Source: UBA7803 sp963822255 (lineage in GTDB: Bacteria; Pseudomonadota; Gammaproteobacteria; Pseudomonadales; Azotimanducaceae). From it: a stretch of 64,000 nucleotides of DNA. Every line of letters begins with the position of its first letter. Position 1 is the first letter of the stretch. Under the pieces are notes generated by a model. That model was not told where the DNA came from. It did not search any database and was given only the letters and a program-made list of their open reading frames with translations. Location: positions 465,070 through 529,069 of the forward strand of contig CAWGGV010000003.1 of the NCBI GenBank assembly GCA_963822255.1, in the 5' to 3' direction. A program made the position numbers and the translations under genes. Of the stretch, positions 38,440 through 47,707 are shown one piece after another.

Positions 38440-38721
38440 ATGAGCGGATCAGAGTTCGATCGCACCGAACAAGCGCGTGCCAGGCTGCCGACCGAAGCGA
38501 TGCTGGCCCTTCAGCATGGGCGCAAGATCGAAGCCATCAGGATCGTCCGCGAGCAGACGGGTCTCGGGCTCGCCGAGGCGAAGGCGCTGGTGGACCGTGC
38601 GGAGCGGAACTCCGAGCCGGAGCTGCCGGCCCCGCCGACGAAGGAAGACTACGGCCTGCTGCGGCTGGTCCTGATCATCGTCGTGCTGGCCGGAGTGGCG
38701 GCCGCCGTCTGGTTCCTGTGA
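38440..38721 (+). CDS. Membrane-anchored L7/L12 C-terminal-domain-like protein
   Basis: A 93-residue protein. Residues 20-55 (MLALQHGRKIEAIRIVREQT and GLGLAEAKALVDRAER) match the C-terminal domain of ribosomal protein L7/L12, and a C-terminal transmembrane helix (LVLIIVVLAGVAAAVWFL) follows a short linker. It is not a ribosomal protein itself: the N-terminal dimerisation part is missing and it has an anchor. GGAAAGG precedes the ATG. Confidence 0.72.
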   Translation: MSGSEFDRTEQARARLPTEAMLALQHGRKIEAIRIVREQTGLGLAEAKALVDRAERNSEPELPAPPTKEDYGLLRLVLIIVVLAGVAAAVWFL

Positions 38722-38768
38722 GCCCTTTCTTTTCACTCCGCGCCAGGTGCTCTTGGCGCGGAGGGCTC

Positions 38769-40754
38769 CTACGCGAACTCGACGATGGGCTGATCCACCG
38801 ACAAGCTGTCGCCCTCGGTCGCCAGCAGCTTGGCGACGACGCCGTCGCTGGTGGCCCGCAGGCTGTTCTCCATCTTCATCGCTTCCACCACTGCCAGCTC
38901 CTCACCGGCCTTGACCTCGTCGCCTTCCCCCACCAGCAGCCGCACCAGCAGGCCCGGCATGGGCGACACCAGGAACTTCGACAGATCCGGTGGCTTCTTC
39001 TCCAGCATGTGCCCGGTCAGCTCGGCTTCGACCGGCGAGAGCACCAGCACCTCCACCTCGGCGCCGTGATGGTACAGCCGGTAGCCGGCACGGTGGGTGT
39101 CGAGTTGCACCGTCAGCACCCGGCCGTTGACCTCAGCGCGAACCAGCGGATCTCCGAAACGCCAGTCGGTGCGGACCCGGTATACGGTGTCGCCATGGAC
39201 GACTTCGCAGGCGTGATCCACGCTTCGTACCGAAACCGGGTAGTGCGCCCCGTTCGCGATCACCACCCAGTCGTCGCGCAGGCGCCGCTCGAAGCGGCGG
39301 ATCTGCCCCGTCAGGTCCGCCGTGCGCTCGGCGTGCCGTTTGTGCACGACGGCGGCGATGACTACTGGAATCATCGGGTCCACGTGGGGCAGGCTGGCGG
39401 CATTGAAGCCGTCGGGATACTCCTCGGCGATGAAGTTCGTGGTGAGACGGCCTTCCCGGAATCGCGGATGCAGAATCAGCGCGTTCAGGAAGCCGATGTT
39501 GTGTGACACGCCGCGGATGTAGTAATCGTCGAGGGCTTCCGCCATATGGGCGATGGCGGCATCCCGGCTCTCGCCCCAGGTGACGAGCTTGGCGATCATC
39601 GGGTCGTAGAACATGGAGACTTCGCTGCCTTCCTCGATGCCGGTGTCCACCCGGACGTTGGCGGATTCCGCCGGCGGCTGGTAGTGCACCAGCCGGCCGA
39701 TGGACGGCAGAAAGCCGCGCAGCGGATCCTCGGCGTACACACGGGCCTCCAGCGCCCAGCCTTTCAGCGAGACGTCGGCCTGAGTGATCGGCAATTGCTC
39801 GCCGGCAGCGATGCGGATCATCAGCTCTACCAGATCGCAGCCGGTGATCAGCTCGGTGACCGGGTGCTCCACCTGCAGCCGGGTGTTCATCTCCAGGAAG
39901 TAGAAGTTCCGCTGCGCGTCCACCACGAATTCCACGGTGCCCGCGGAGCGGTAGTCCACGGCGCGGGCCAGCGCCACCGCCTGCTCCCCCATCGCGCGGC
40001 GGGTGTCTTCGTCCAGGAACGGCGACGGCGCCTCCTCGATCACCTTCTGGTGACGGCGCTGGATGGAGCATTCCCGCTCACCCAGGTAGAGGGCGTTGCC
40101 GTGGCCGTCGGCGATCACCTGGATCTCGATGTGGCGGGGCTGCTCGATGTACTTCTCGGCGAACACCCGGTCGTCGCCGAAGCTCGAGCGGGCTTCGTTG
40201 GAGGCGGAGAGGAACCCGTCCCGGCACTCCTGATCGCTCCCGACCACCCGCATGCCCTTGCCGCCGCCGCCTGCGGTCGCCTTCAGCATCACCGGATAGC
40301 CGATCTCCCGGGCGATCTCCACCGCGTGGTCGGCGTCGCGGATCTCTCCGGTGAACCCGGGGATGGTGTTGACCCCGGCCTTCGCGGCCAGCTTCTTAGA
40401 AGTGATCTTGTCGCCCATGCTGGTGATGGCGTGCTCGCCCGGCCCGATGAAGGTGATGCCGGCCTTGCCGAGCGCATGACAGAAGCGGGCGTTCTCCGAA
40501 AGGAAACCGTAGCCAGGGTGCACGGCCTGGGCGCCGGTGTCCTGGCAGGCCTGCACGATGCGGCCGATCTGCAGATAGCTTTCCGAGGAGGGCGGTGGTC
40601 CGAGCCGCACGGCTTCGTCGGCCATGCGTACGTGCAGGGCGCGGGCGTCGGCATCGGAGTACACGGCCACCGTATCGATGCCCATGGCGCGGGCCGTCTT
40701 GATGACCCGGCAGGCAATCTCCCCGCGGTTGGCGATGAGGATCTTGTTGAACAT
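38769..40754 (-). CDS. Biotin carboxylase/biotin carrier alpha subunit of acyl-CoA (propionyl-CoA) carboxylase
   Basis: A 661-residue fused biotin carboxylase/biotin-carrier protein. ATP-grasp motifs KATAGGGGKGMRVV, RHIEIQVIADGHGNALYLGE, ECSIQRRHQKVIEEAPSP and FLEMNTRLQVEHPVTE are present; the C-terminal biotin attachment site is VVEAMKMENSLRA. It carboxylates biotin and passes the carboxyl group to the beta subunit encoded 8 bp upstream. With the methylmalonyl-CoA genes nearby, propionyl-CoA is the likely substrate, but a 3-methylcrotonyl- or geranyl-CoA substrate cannot be excluded from sequence. Confidence 0.93.
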   Translation of the reverse strand: MFNKILIANRGEIACRVIKTARAMGIDTVAVYSDADARALHVRMADEAVRLGPPPSSESYLQIGRIVQACQDTGAQAVHPGYGFLSENARFCHALGKAGITFIGPGEHAITSMGDKITSKKLAAKAGVNTIPGFTGEIRDADHAVEIAREIGYPVMLKATAGGGGKGMRVVGSDQECRDGFLSASNEARSSFGDDRVFAEKYIEQPRHIEIQVIADGHGNALYLGERECSIQRRHQKVIEEAPSPFLDEDTRRAMGEQAVALARAVDYRSAGTVEFVVDAQRNFYFLEMNTRLQVEHPVTELITGCDLVELMIRIAAGEQLPITQADVSLKGWALEARVYAEDPLRGFLPSIGRLVHYQPPAESANVRVDTGIEEGSEVSMFYDPMIAKLVTWGESRDAAIAHMAEALDDYYIRGVSHNIGFLNALILHPRFREGRLTTNFIAEEYPDGFNAASLPHVDPMIPVVIAAVVHKRHAERTADLTGQIRRFERRLRDDWVVIANGAHYPVSVRSVDHACEVVHGDTVYRVRTDWRFGDPLVRAEVNGRVLTVQLDTHRAGYRLYHHGAEVEVLVLSPVEAELTGHMLEKKPPDLSKFLVSPMPGLLVRLLVGEGDEVKAGEELAVVEAMKMENSLRATSDGVVAKLLATEGDSLSVDQPIVEFA

Positions 40755-40762
40755 GGTGTTCC

Positions 40763-42297
40763 TTACAGCGGAATGTTGCCGTGCTTGCGCCAGGGGTTCG
40801 TCAGGTTCTTGTCCCGCAGCATGGCGAACGACCGGCAGACCCGCTCCCGGGTCTCGTTCGGCATGATGACGTCATCCACGTAGCCGCGGCTGGCGGCCAC
40901 GAACGGGTTGGCGAAATGCTCCTCGTATTCTCGCGTGCGCCGCTCGATACCCTCGTTGTCGCCGAGCTCCTTGCGGAAGATGATCTCCACCGCGCCCTTG
41001 GCGCCCATCACGGCAATCTCGGCGCTCGGCCAGGCGAGGTTGACGTCGCCGCGCAGGTGCTTCGATGCCATCACGTCGTAGGCGCCGCCATAGGCCTTGC
41101 GGGTGATCAGGGTGACCTTCGGCACCGTGCATTCCGCGTAGGCGTACAGCAGCTTCGCACCGTTCTTGATGATGCCGCCGTACTCCTGGGCCGTGCCGGG
41201 CATGAAGCCGGGAACGTCCACCAGGGTGAGGATCGGGATGTTGAACGCGTCGCAGAAGCGCACGAACCGAGCCGCTTTCTTCGACGAGTCGATGTCGAGA
41301 CAGCCGGCGAGGACCATGGGCTGGTTGGCCACCACCCCGACGGTGGATCCCTGCAGGCGGATGAAGCCGATGACGATGTTCTGGGCGTAGCCCGGCTGCA
41401 GCTCGAAGAAGTTGCCTTCGTCGGCGACTTTGACGATCACTTCCTTGATGTCGTAGGGCTTCGATGCGTCCGCCGGCACCAGGGTGTCGAGCGACGGCTC
41501 GCGACGATCGTGGGCATCGTCGGTGGGCCAGCGCGGCGGCTTGTCGCGGTTGTTGGCCGGCAGAAAATCGAAGAAGCGGCGGATGAGCAGCAGCGCTTCC
41601 ACGTCGTTGTGGAAGGCGAGGTCGGCCACTCCGGATTTCCGCGTATGCACGGTGGCGCCGCCGAGCTCCTCGGCGCGTGACCACCTCGTGGGTCACCGTC
41701 TTCACCACGTCCGGGCCGGTCACGAACATGTAGGAGCTGTCTTCCACCATGAAGATGAAGTCGGTCATGGCGGGCGAGTAGACGGCGCCGCCGGCGCAAG
41801 GGCCCATGACCACCGAGATCTGCGGCACCACACCCGAGGCCAGAACGTTGCGCTGGAAGATCTCCGCGTAGGCGCCGAGGGACGCCACGCCTTCCTGAAT
41901 CCGGGCGCCGCCGGAGTCGTTCAGGCCGATGACCGGGGCCCCCACCTTCATGGCCTGGTCCATGATCTTGCAGATCTTCTCGGCGTGAGGCTCGGACAGG
42001 GCACCGCCGAACACGGTGAAGTCCTGGCTGAACACGAACACCAGGCGGCCGTTGATGGTGCCGTAGCCGGTGACCACGCCGTCGCCCAGGAACTTCTGCT
42101 CCTGCATGTCGAAGTCGTTGCAGCGGTGCTCGACGAACTTGTCCCACTCCTCGAACGTGCCTTCGTCAAGGAGCATGGTCGATGCGCTCGCGGGCGGTGA
42201 GCTTGCCCTTGAGATGCTGCTGGCGGATCCGGTGCTCGCCGCCGCCGAGCTTCGCCGCGGCTTCCATCTCGCGTAGCGTGGCAATGTTGTTCTGCAT
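40763..42297 (-). CDS. Acyl-CoA (propionyl-CoA) carboxylase beta subunit, two frame breaks
   Basis: A conceptual protein of about 510 residues of the carboxyltransferase family: QNNIATLREMEAAAKLGGGE, LDEGTFEEWDKFVEHRCNDF, FSQDFTVFGGALSEPHAEKI, NDSGGARIQEGVASLG, MGPCAGGAVYSPAMTDFIFM and later VDVPGFMPGTAQEYGGIIKN. It transfers the carboxyl group to acyl-CoA. The frame breaks near 42178 and near 41676, each with one surplus base; both sides are clearly the same protein. The ATG at 42297 starts the unit; the alpha subunit follows. These are the only frame breaks I found after 15 kb. Confidence 0.9.
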
Positions 42298-42606
42298 AGA
42301 AACCCCCGTGCCGGTGACCCCGGGACCATTTTTATACTGTGTTATAGAGTAAGCCGCCGATAATAGCGCCTAGCCCCTTCTCGAGCGACCTTCGGGTGGA
42401 CGTACTGCCCGCAGGAGGGGAACATGGTCGCTCCCCGCGGCTTGCCGGGGCGCATTGTGGCGCGACGCCGGCCGGGAGACAAAAGCTTCAGGGTGGCGAC
42501 TTTTCCGGCCGGCGCTTACCGAGCGTGAACGTGGCCCGATAGCAGGGCGCCGTCGTTCGATGGCTGAGGCGGATACTGCCGCTGGCACAATAGCGACGGC
42601 ACGCCG
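42298..42606. other. Promoter region between carboxylase and TetR genes
   Basis: A 309-bp gap with both flanking genes on the minus strand. I find no gene. The stretch near 42331-42350 (tatactgtgttatagagtaa) is AT-rich in a GC-rich setting and would be a natural promoter for the carboxylase operon on the minus strand, but no full -35/-10 match is seen. It also forms the 3' flank of the TetR gene. Confidence 0.4.
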
Positions 42607-43371
42607 TCACTTCGCGCTCTGGTTGGGGCGTCTGACCGTCGTCAGGACATCCTGATAGCTGCGCCGCAGTTCGCGCTTCAGCCAGTCGAGCATCATCGCT
42701 TCCGGCACCTTGGCACCTTTGGTGGATTGTTCGACCGCCATGCCCTCCAACAGGTACTTAGTCATGTAGTTGGTGCGGGCGAAGGCCTCCGATAGCGCCA
42801 GGTCGGGAAATACCTGCGAGACTGCCTGGTACCAGGCCCGGTCATAGGCTCGGAGCGCCGGGATCAGCACCTTTTCCAGATCCTTGTCCGTGCGCGCCGC
42901 GATCTTGAGCTCGGTGAACACGATGAAGGTCGGGGTATTGAGCTGACGCCAGTATGCGTCGATCCCTTCCTCGATACGGCTGTGCTCGGCACCAGCCTGG
43001 ATGGTGGTCTCCTCTTCTGTGAAAGTTGCCAGCCGCATCTGATTCAGGTACTCGACCGCGGCGGCGATCAGATCGAAGCGGGTCGGAAAGTGATGCAGCA
43101 TCGCGCCGCGCGATACCCCCGCCTTGCGGGCGATGTCCTCTGTGGTGGTGTTGAAGTAGCCGAGCTCGTAGAAACAATCGACCGCAGCGTCCAGCACGGA
43201 GTTGCGCGTTCTCTCGCTCTTGGTCTGCTGCCAGGTCTTACCGTTGTCGTCCGCCCGCTGCTTCGGCCGCGTCACCGTGTTCGAGCGAGACGTCGTCTTG
43301 CCGTGCTTGCTCGCGGCGGGTCGCTTTACCGTCTTACGCTTTCTTGCCGCGTCGAGCTTTCTGGTCGCCAT
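42607..43371 (-). CDS. TetR/AcrR-family regulator
   Basis: A 254-residue regulator. A basic N-terminal extension (about 50 residues, Lys/Arg-rich) precedes the helix-turn-helix segment SVLDAAVDCFYELGYFNTTT and IARKAGVSRGAMLHHFPTRF. The C-terminal ligand domain contains TFIVFTELKIAARTDKDLEK. Length is above the family average because of the N-terminal extension. It lies upstream of the carboxylase operon and divergent from nothing; it could control that operon or the catabolic cluster to its right. Confidence 0.88.
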   Translation of the reverse strand: MATRKLDAARKRKTVKRPAASKHGKTTSRSNTVTRPKQRADDNGKTWQQTKSERTRNSVLDAAVDCFYELGYFNTTTEDIARKAGVSRGAMLHHFPTRFDLIAAAVEYLNQMRLATFTEEETTIQAGAEHSRIEEGIDAYWRQLNTPTFIVFTELKIAARTDKDLEKVLIPALRAYDRAWYQAVSQVFPDLALSEAFARTNYMTKYLLEGMAVEQSTKGAKVPEAMMLDWLKRELRRSYQDVLTTVRRPNQSAK

Positions 43372-43441
43372 AGTTCATCGGGTCGCCGGTTCGCCGCGAT
43401 GTTAGCACGAAAGCCGGCGCCCCTGTTCGCCCCGTCGGCGG

Positions 43442-44206
43442 CTACTGGCAGGTCATTCCGGCGTCGACGGTGAATTCCGCTCCGGTGATGTAGCTTGCTT
43501 CGTCGGAGGCAAGATAGAGGATGCAGTTGGCTATGTCCTCGGGCTGCCCCACCCGTCCGAGCGGTACCCGCTCCGGACCCACCCGCACCCTGGAGGGGTC
43601 CGACTCACCGGCGGCTTGCGCCTGCATGTTGGTCCAGATGACGCCGGGGTGCACGGAATTGCAGCGGATATTGTCAGGCGCGCCTTCCACGGCGATGGCC
43701 TTGGACATGATACGCACGCCCCCCTTGGCCGCTCCGTACGCGCCGCAGGTGGCGATCCCGACCAGCCCGGCGACCGACGAGAGATTGATCAGGGCTCCGC
43801 CGCCGGACTCGCGCATGGCCGGCATAGCATGCTTGCAGCCCAGGAACACGCTGGTGAGGTTCACGTCGATCTGCCGTCGCCAGTCCTCCAATGTCAGGTC
43901 CTCCAGACGCTTCAGGACGGCAATGCCAGCATTGTTGACCAGCACGTCGAGCCGGCCGTAGGTCGCCACGGTGTCGCCGATCACCGCTCTCCACGTCTCC
44001 TCGCTCGTGACGTCCTGGTGCCTCGCTGCTGCTTCGCCACCGGCTTCGCGAATGACACGGGCGCACTGCTCGGCGCCGTCCACATCGATGTCGGTGACCA
44101 TCAGTCGGGCCCCTTCACGTGCCAGTGTGATGGCCGTCGTGCGCCCGAGCCCGGGGTCCGACGCCACGCCCGTGACGATGGCCACTTTTCCTGCTACCCG
44201 TCCCAA
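43442..44206 (-). CDS. Short-chain dehydrogenase/reductase
   Basis: A 254-residue classical SDR with GKVAIVTGVASDPGLGRTTA, Asp in VTDIDVDGAEQ (NAD preference), VNNAGIAVLKRL, NLSSVAGLVG and YGAAKGG. It starts at a TTG (44206) behind GGGAGG; an upstream ATG at 44242 would add twelve residues. It is convergent with the TetR gene and divergent from the ABM gene at 44343. The substrate is unknown; a hydroxylated product of the Rieske enzymes is possible. Confidence 0.87.
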   Translation of the reverse strand: MGRVAGKVAIVTGVASDPGLGRTTAITLAREGARLMVTDIDVDGAEQCARVIREAGGEAAARHQDVTSEETWRAVIGDTVATYGRLDVLVNNAGIAVLKRLEDLTLEDWRRQIDVNLTSVFLGCKHAMPAMRESGGGALINLSSVAGLVGIATCGAYGAAKGGVRIMSKAIAVEGAPDNIRCNSVHPGVIWTNMQAQAAGESDPSRVRVGPERVPLGRVGQPEDIANCILYLASDEASYITGAEFTVDAGMTCQ

Positions 44207-44260
44207 GGAGACCTCCCGATGCCCTGCCGTTGAACGTCGCATTATGACAAAGCTGCGATG

Positions 44261-44303
44261 AAACCGTCAGAGTTGACCTTAATTCGCCGGTGCGTGTTAG
44301 ACT
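44261..44303 (+). promoter_or_regulatory. Promoter/operator of the ABM-Rieske unit with AAACCGTCAG motif
   Basis: The site AAACCGTCAG at 44261-44270 is followed by TTGACC (44273-44278) and TTAGAC/TAGACT (44297-44303), a -35/-10 pair with 18-19 bp spacing. The motif overlaps the -35 box, and the core GTCA-gagt-TGAC is an inverted repeat. The same arrangement recurs at 52958-52998. This suggests a shared regulator binding site. Confidence 0.45.
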
Positions 44304-44342
44304 CCCGGGTTCGAAGGTCCTCGTGCCAGGGAGGTTCCACGG

Positions 44343-44648
44343 GTGATCGTGGTCAATGCCATCGTCGAAGCCAGCGAAGAGTCCATCGCGGCGCTGCGCG
44401 ACGACATCGCCGAGATGGAATCCGCCAGCCGCGCGGAGCGGGGTTGCCTGGACTACACGTTCAGCGTCGAGCTCGGCCGTCCGCATGTGGTGCGTATCAC
44501 CGAGAAGTGGGAGAGCCTGGCAGCGTTGCAGGAGCACTTCGGCCAGCCGCACATGGCCCGGTTTCGGGCGGCGATGGCGAGTCACCCCTCGATAGGGGTC
44601 CACGCGAGCTTCTACGAGACTCGTGAGCTGGAGTCGCCGTTCTCCTGA
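44343..44648 (+). CDS. Antibiotic-biosynthesis-monooxygenase (ABM) domain protein
   Basis: A 101-residue ABM-type protein: VNAIVEASEESIAALRDDIA, ERGCLDYTFSVELGRPHVVR and EKWESLAALQEHFGQPHMAR. Small ABM proteins oxidise quinols, aromatics or heme using no cofactor, or act as dimeric stress proteins. A GTG start (44343) is used. It is the first gene of the catabolic cluster and may be co-transcribed with the first Rieske gene 200 bp downstream. Confidence 0.85.
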   Translation: MIVVNAIVEASEESIAALRDDIAEMESASRAERGCLDYTFSVELGRPHVVRITEKWESLAALQEHFGQPHMARFRAAMASHPSIGVHASFYETRELESPFS

Positions 44649-44847
44649 TGCACGCCGCGGTGGCATTCGGCCGCCACGACAGCGGCGCGCCGAGTCTGTC
44701 GCAAGAGCAACTCGAGGTTCTGACCCGCCGCCAAGGACGCGGTTGTTCCACCACCCTCCCTGAAACGGGAGTAGCATCTGCGACGGGGAAGCGGTTGCAT
44801 AGGCCATCCGATTGCACTGGCAGCCTGCGTCAGCAGAGGAGGGAACG

Positions 44848-46203
44848 ATGTCGCAACAATCCCAGCAGATAGAGATCGAAAGCTGGCCCGAGCAGAGGAC
44901 CCGCGGCCACCGGATTCCCGGCCACCGCTATACCTCGCCAGCGTTCTTCGAGCAGGAATGGGAGCACATGTGGACCAGGGTCTGGCTGCTGCTGGGTCGC
45001 GAGTCCCAGCTGCCGAATCCGGGCGACTGGCAGATGGAAGAGGTGGGGCCCGAGGCCATTCTCATGGTCCGGCAGAAGGACGGCAGCGTCAAAGCGTTCT
45101 ACAACGTGTGTCAGCACCGGGGCAATCCCCTGGTGGACGCTCCGAAAGGCAGCGCGCGGCGGTTCGTCTGCAAGTACCACAGCTGGGCGTTCATGCCGGA
45201 TGGGGAATTGAATTTCGCGGCGGACAAGGAGGACTTTCCGGAAGGAAACCCCTGCGGCAAGGTTCGTCTCGAGGAGCTTGCCTGCGAGACGTTTGCCGGC
45301 TTCGTCTGGGTCAACATGGACCCGGCCTGCGTGAGCCTGAAGACGTACCTGGGCCCCATCTGGGATGCCTGGAGCAAACTCGATCTGGAGGGCTGGCAAC
45401 GCACCATGGCCCGGTCGGCATGGCTGCCCTGCAACTGGAAGGTGGTGCTCGACAATTTCAACGAGTCCTACCACGTGCCCACCGTTCATCAGGGCGCAAC
45501 GCCGGATACCGACAGGAAGAAGATCCGGGGCCACATCGATACCTACTACAAGGAAACCCGCTTCGATCTGTCCGACGAAGGTCATAACCGCATGATCATG
45601 AAAGGTGGCTTCGGCGTCGGCTCGACAGACAAAGAAGGCAACATCGTCGAACCTCTGGCCGGCCAGCTGCGTGCGTGGGACATCGACCCGACCGAGTACA
45701 AGGGGCGCCCGGAAGATACCCGCGCGGCGCTGCAGCAGGCGAAGCGGCGCCTGGGGCCCGACCGGGGCTACTCCCACTACGCGAAGATACCCGATGAGCA
45801 GCTGACGGATGCGTTTCACTACACCTTGTTTCCGAATTTCGCGGTGTCCGTCTGGTCAGACGGTTTCCACTTCCTGAGGGCGAGGCCACATCGGTCCGAT
45901 CCGGAGCAGTGCCTGTTCGATAACTGGTGGTATTCGAGCCCGGCCTCCGTCGGGGCACGCGAGCTGCCGATGGGCGACAGCATGAAGGGCGATCAGGAAG
46001 CCGAGGTCGAGATGATCGATGCCTCGACCGAGTCCATCGGGCCCGGCATCGAGGACGACGTCAGGGTGTTCGTGACGCAACAGCGGGGTTTCCGTTCCCG
46101 CGGCTACAAAGGCGCTTACCTGTCGAACCAGGAGAAGCGTATCCGCCGGTACCACGAGTTGATCGACGACTACATCGAAGGGCGGCTACCACTGAAAGCG
46201 TAG
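44848..46203 (+). CDS. Rieske non-heme iron oxygenase alpha subunit (1)
   Basis: A 451-residue ring-hydroxylating oxygenase-type subunit. The Rieske ligands are CQHRG and CKYHSW. The mononuclear iron motif is CNWKVVLDNFNESYHVPTVH, where a Glu stands at the position of the bridging acid between the two metal centres. The C-terminal part (FHYTLFPNFAVSVWSDGFHF) forms the substrate side. GGAGGGAACG precedes the ATG. No beta subunit is next to it, so it probably forms an alpha-3 enzyme. The substrate is unknown. Confidence 0.93.
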   Translation: MSQQSQQIEIESWPEQRTRGHRIPGHRYTSPAFFEQEWEHMWTRVWLLLGRESQLPNPGDWQMEEVGPEAILMVRQKDGSVKAFYNVCQHRGNPLVDAPKGSARRFVCKYHSWAFMPDGELNFAADKEDFPEGNPCGKVRLEELACETFAGFVWVNMDPACVSLKTYLGPIWDAWSKLDLEGWQRTMARSAWLPCNWKVVLDNFNESYHVPTVHQGATPDTDRKKIRGHIDTYYKETRFDLSDEGHNRMIMKGGFGVGSTDKEGNIVEPLAGQLRAWDIDPTEYKGRPEDTRAALQQAKRRLGPDRGYSHYAKIPDEQLTDAFHYTLFPNFAVSVWSDGFHFLRARPHRSDPEQCLFDNWWYSSPASVGARELPMGDSMKGDQEAEVEMIDASTESIGPGIEDDVRVFVTQQRGFRSRGYKGAYLSNQEKRIRRYHELIDDYIEGRLPLKA

Positions 46204-46275
46204 CCCAACGCTTCTGTTGACGGCCGGACCAGTGGCCGGCAGCACACTGGTAGTCCCTTCTCAGGGAGAAGATGT

Positions 46276-47667
46276 GTGGTGGACTACGACATAACCCGAC
46301 CGGGCGATCTGTCACTTCCCCGAGGACAGGCCAGAAACCCCGGCCGCAGCCACCAGCAGGTGCTCAGGAACGAGAGCAGTGGCCAGGATCCGGGACTGAC
46401 CGCGGAGCGATACGACTTCCTGGGCGACGAGGACGTACCGTTCTCACGGTACACGTCGCAGGCGTTCTACGATCTCGAAATGAAGCACCTGTGGCCGAAG
46501 ACGTGGCAGTGGGCCTGCCGTGAGGAGCACATTCCCAAACCCGGTGACTACAGTGTCTACGACGTCGGGCCGTACAGCGCCCTGGTGATTCGCGACCAGG
46601 ACTCGCGGATCCGGGCCTTCGTGAATTCCTGCCCGCACCGGGGCATGCAGTTCGCGGACGCCGGGTCATCGGGCAGCGGTAAGCAGTTCATCCGCTGCCC
46701 GTTCCATGGCATGTCGTGGCGACTCGACGGTTGCCTGCGGGAGATTCCGTGCCGTTGGGATTTTCCCCACGTTCGAGACGAGCAGTTCGGACTGACGCAA
46801 CTCCCATGCGATACCTGGGCGGGATTCGTGTTCGTGAACTTTGACCGCGAGGCGCCGCCTCTCTCCGACTACCTGGAGGTGCTGCCAGAGCATTTTCGCG
46901 ACTGGGGCCTGGAAGACCGTTACGTGGCCATCCATACCCGGAAGGTGCTGCCCGGCAACTGGAAGATGTGCATGGAAGCTTTCCTGGAAGCCTTCCACGT
47001 GCTGGCCACCCATCGCGGCAGCAGGAAGCATGGCGGCGCCGGCTGGGCCAACGCCAAGTACGACGTGTTCGGGAAGAATGTGACCCGCTTCATTCATGGC
47101 CCGACCGGCCAGGAGGGGCAGAGCGAGAAAGAGATCTACGCGATGCTCGGGTACGATCCGGATGATCTGCCGCCAGGCGTGAGCGCGCGGGAGCAACACG
47201 CCGACAACCTGCGAGTCAGCTACGGTGCGGAACTCGGCGTCGACCTGTCCAACGTGCCCACGTCGATCATGCTGGACTCCATCGAATACCACCTGTTCCC
47301 CAACGCGTGCTTTTTTCCGGGCATCCGCATTCCGCTGGTGTACCGATTCAGGCCGTTGGGTGTGGATCGCACGCTTCACGAAATCCTGATCATGAAACCG
47401 GTGCCAGACTCGGGAGTGCGGCCCGCGCCTGCCGAGGCCATCGACCTGGACATGGATACGTCGTACACCACCGTCGACGGTTTCTTTCTAGGCCAGGTGC
47501 TCGACGAGGACACGGAGAACTTCCACCGTCAGTGGGCGGGCATGCAGGCCTCATTCAAGCAGGGTCAGACGCTGGGAAATTATCAGGAGGTGCGCATCCG
47601 CCGCTTTCATCGGACGCTCCTCGAGTACTTGCCGAGCGCTGAACCCGCTCGAGCAACTGCGCCCTAG
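46276..47667 (+). CDS. Rieske non-heme iron oxygenase alpha subunit (2)
   Basis: A 463-residue alpha subunit. Ligands are CPHRG and CPFHGMSW; the mononuclear segment is NWKMCMEAFLEAFHVLATH with Glu in the bridging position. The middle region is distinctive (GQSEKEIYAMLGYDPDDLPP). It follows gene 1 by 72 bp on the same strand. A GTG start is used (46276). It resembles subunits 5 and 6 more than subunits 1, 3 and 4 in the N-terminal segment (YTSQAFYDLEMKHLW). Confidence 0.93.
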   Translation: MVDYDITRPGDLSLPRGQARNPGRSHQQVLRNESSGQDPGLTAERYDFLGDEDVPFSRYTSQAFYDLEMKHLWPKTWQWACREEHIPKPGDYSVYDVGPYSALVIRDQDSRIRAFVNSCPHRGMQFADAGSSGSGKQFIRCPFHGMSWRLDGCLREIPCRWDFPHVRDEQFGLTQLPCDTWAGFVFVNFDREAPPLSDYLEVLPEHFRDWGLEDRYVAIHTRKVLPGNWKMCMEAFLEAFHVLATHRGSRKHGGAGWANAKYDVFGKNVTRFIHGPTGQEGQSEKEIYAMLGYDPDDLPPGVSAREQHADNLRVSYGAELGVDLSNVPTSIMLDSIEYHLFPNACFFPGIRIPLVYRFRPLGVDRTLHEILIMKPVPDSGVRPAPAEAIDLDMDTSYTTVDGFFLGQVLDEDTENFHRQWAGMQASFKQGQTLGNYQEVRIRRFHRTLLEYLPSAEPARATAP

Positions 47668-47707
47668 ACGGATCAGCCTTGGGGGCGGCTGTCTGCGGCA
47701 GATCTCA

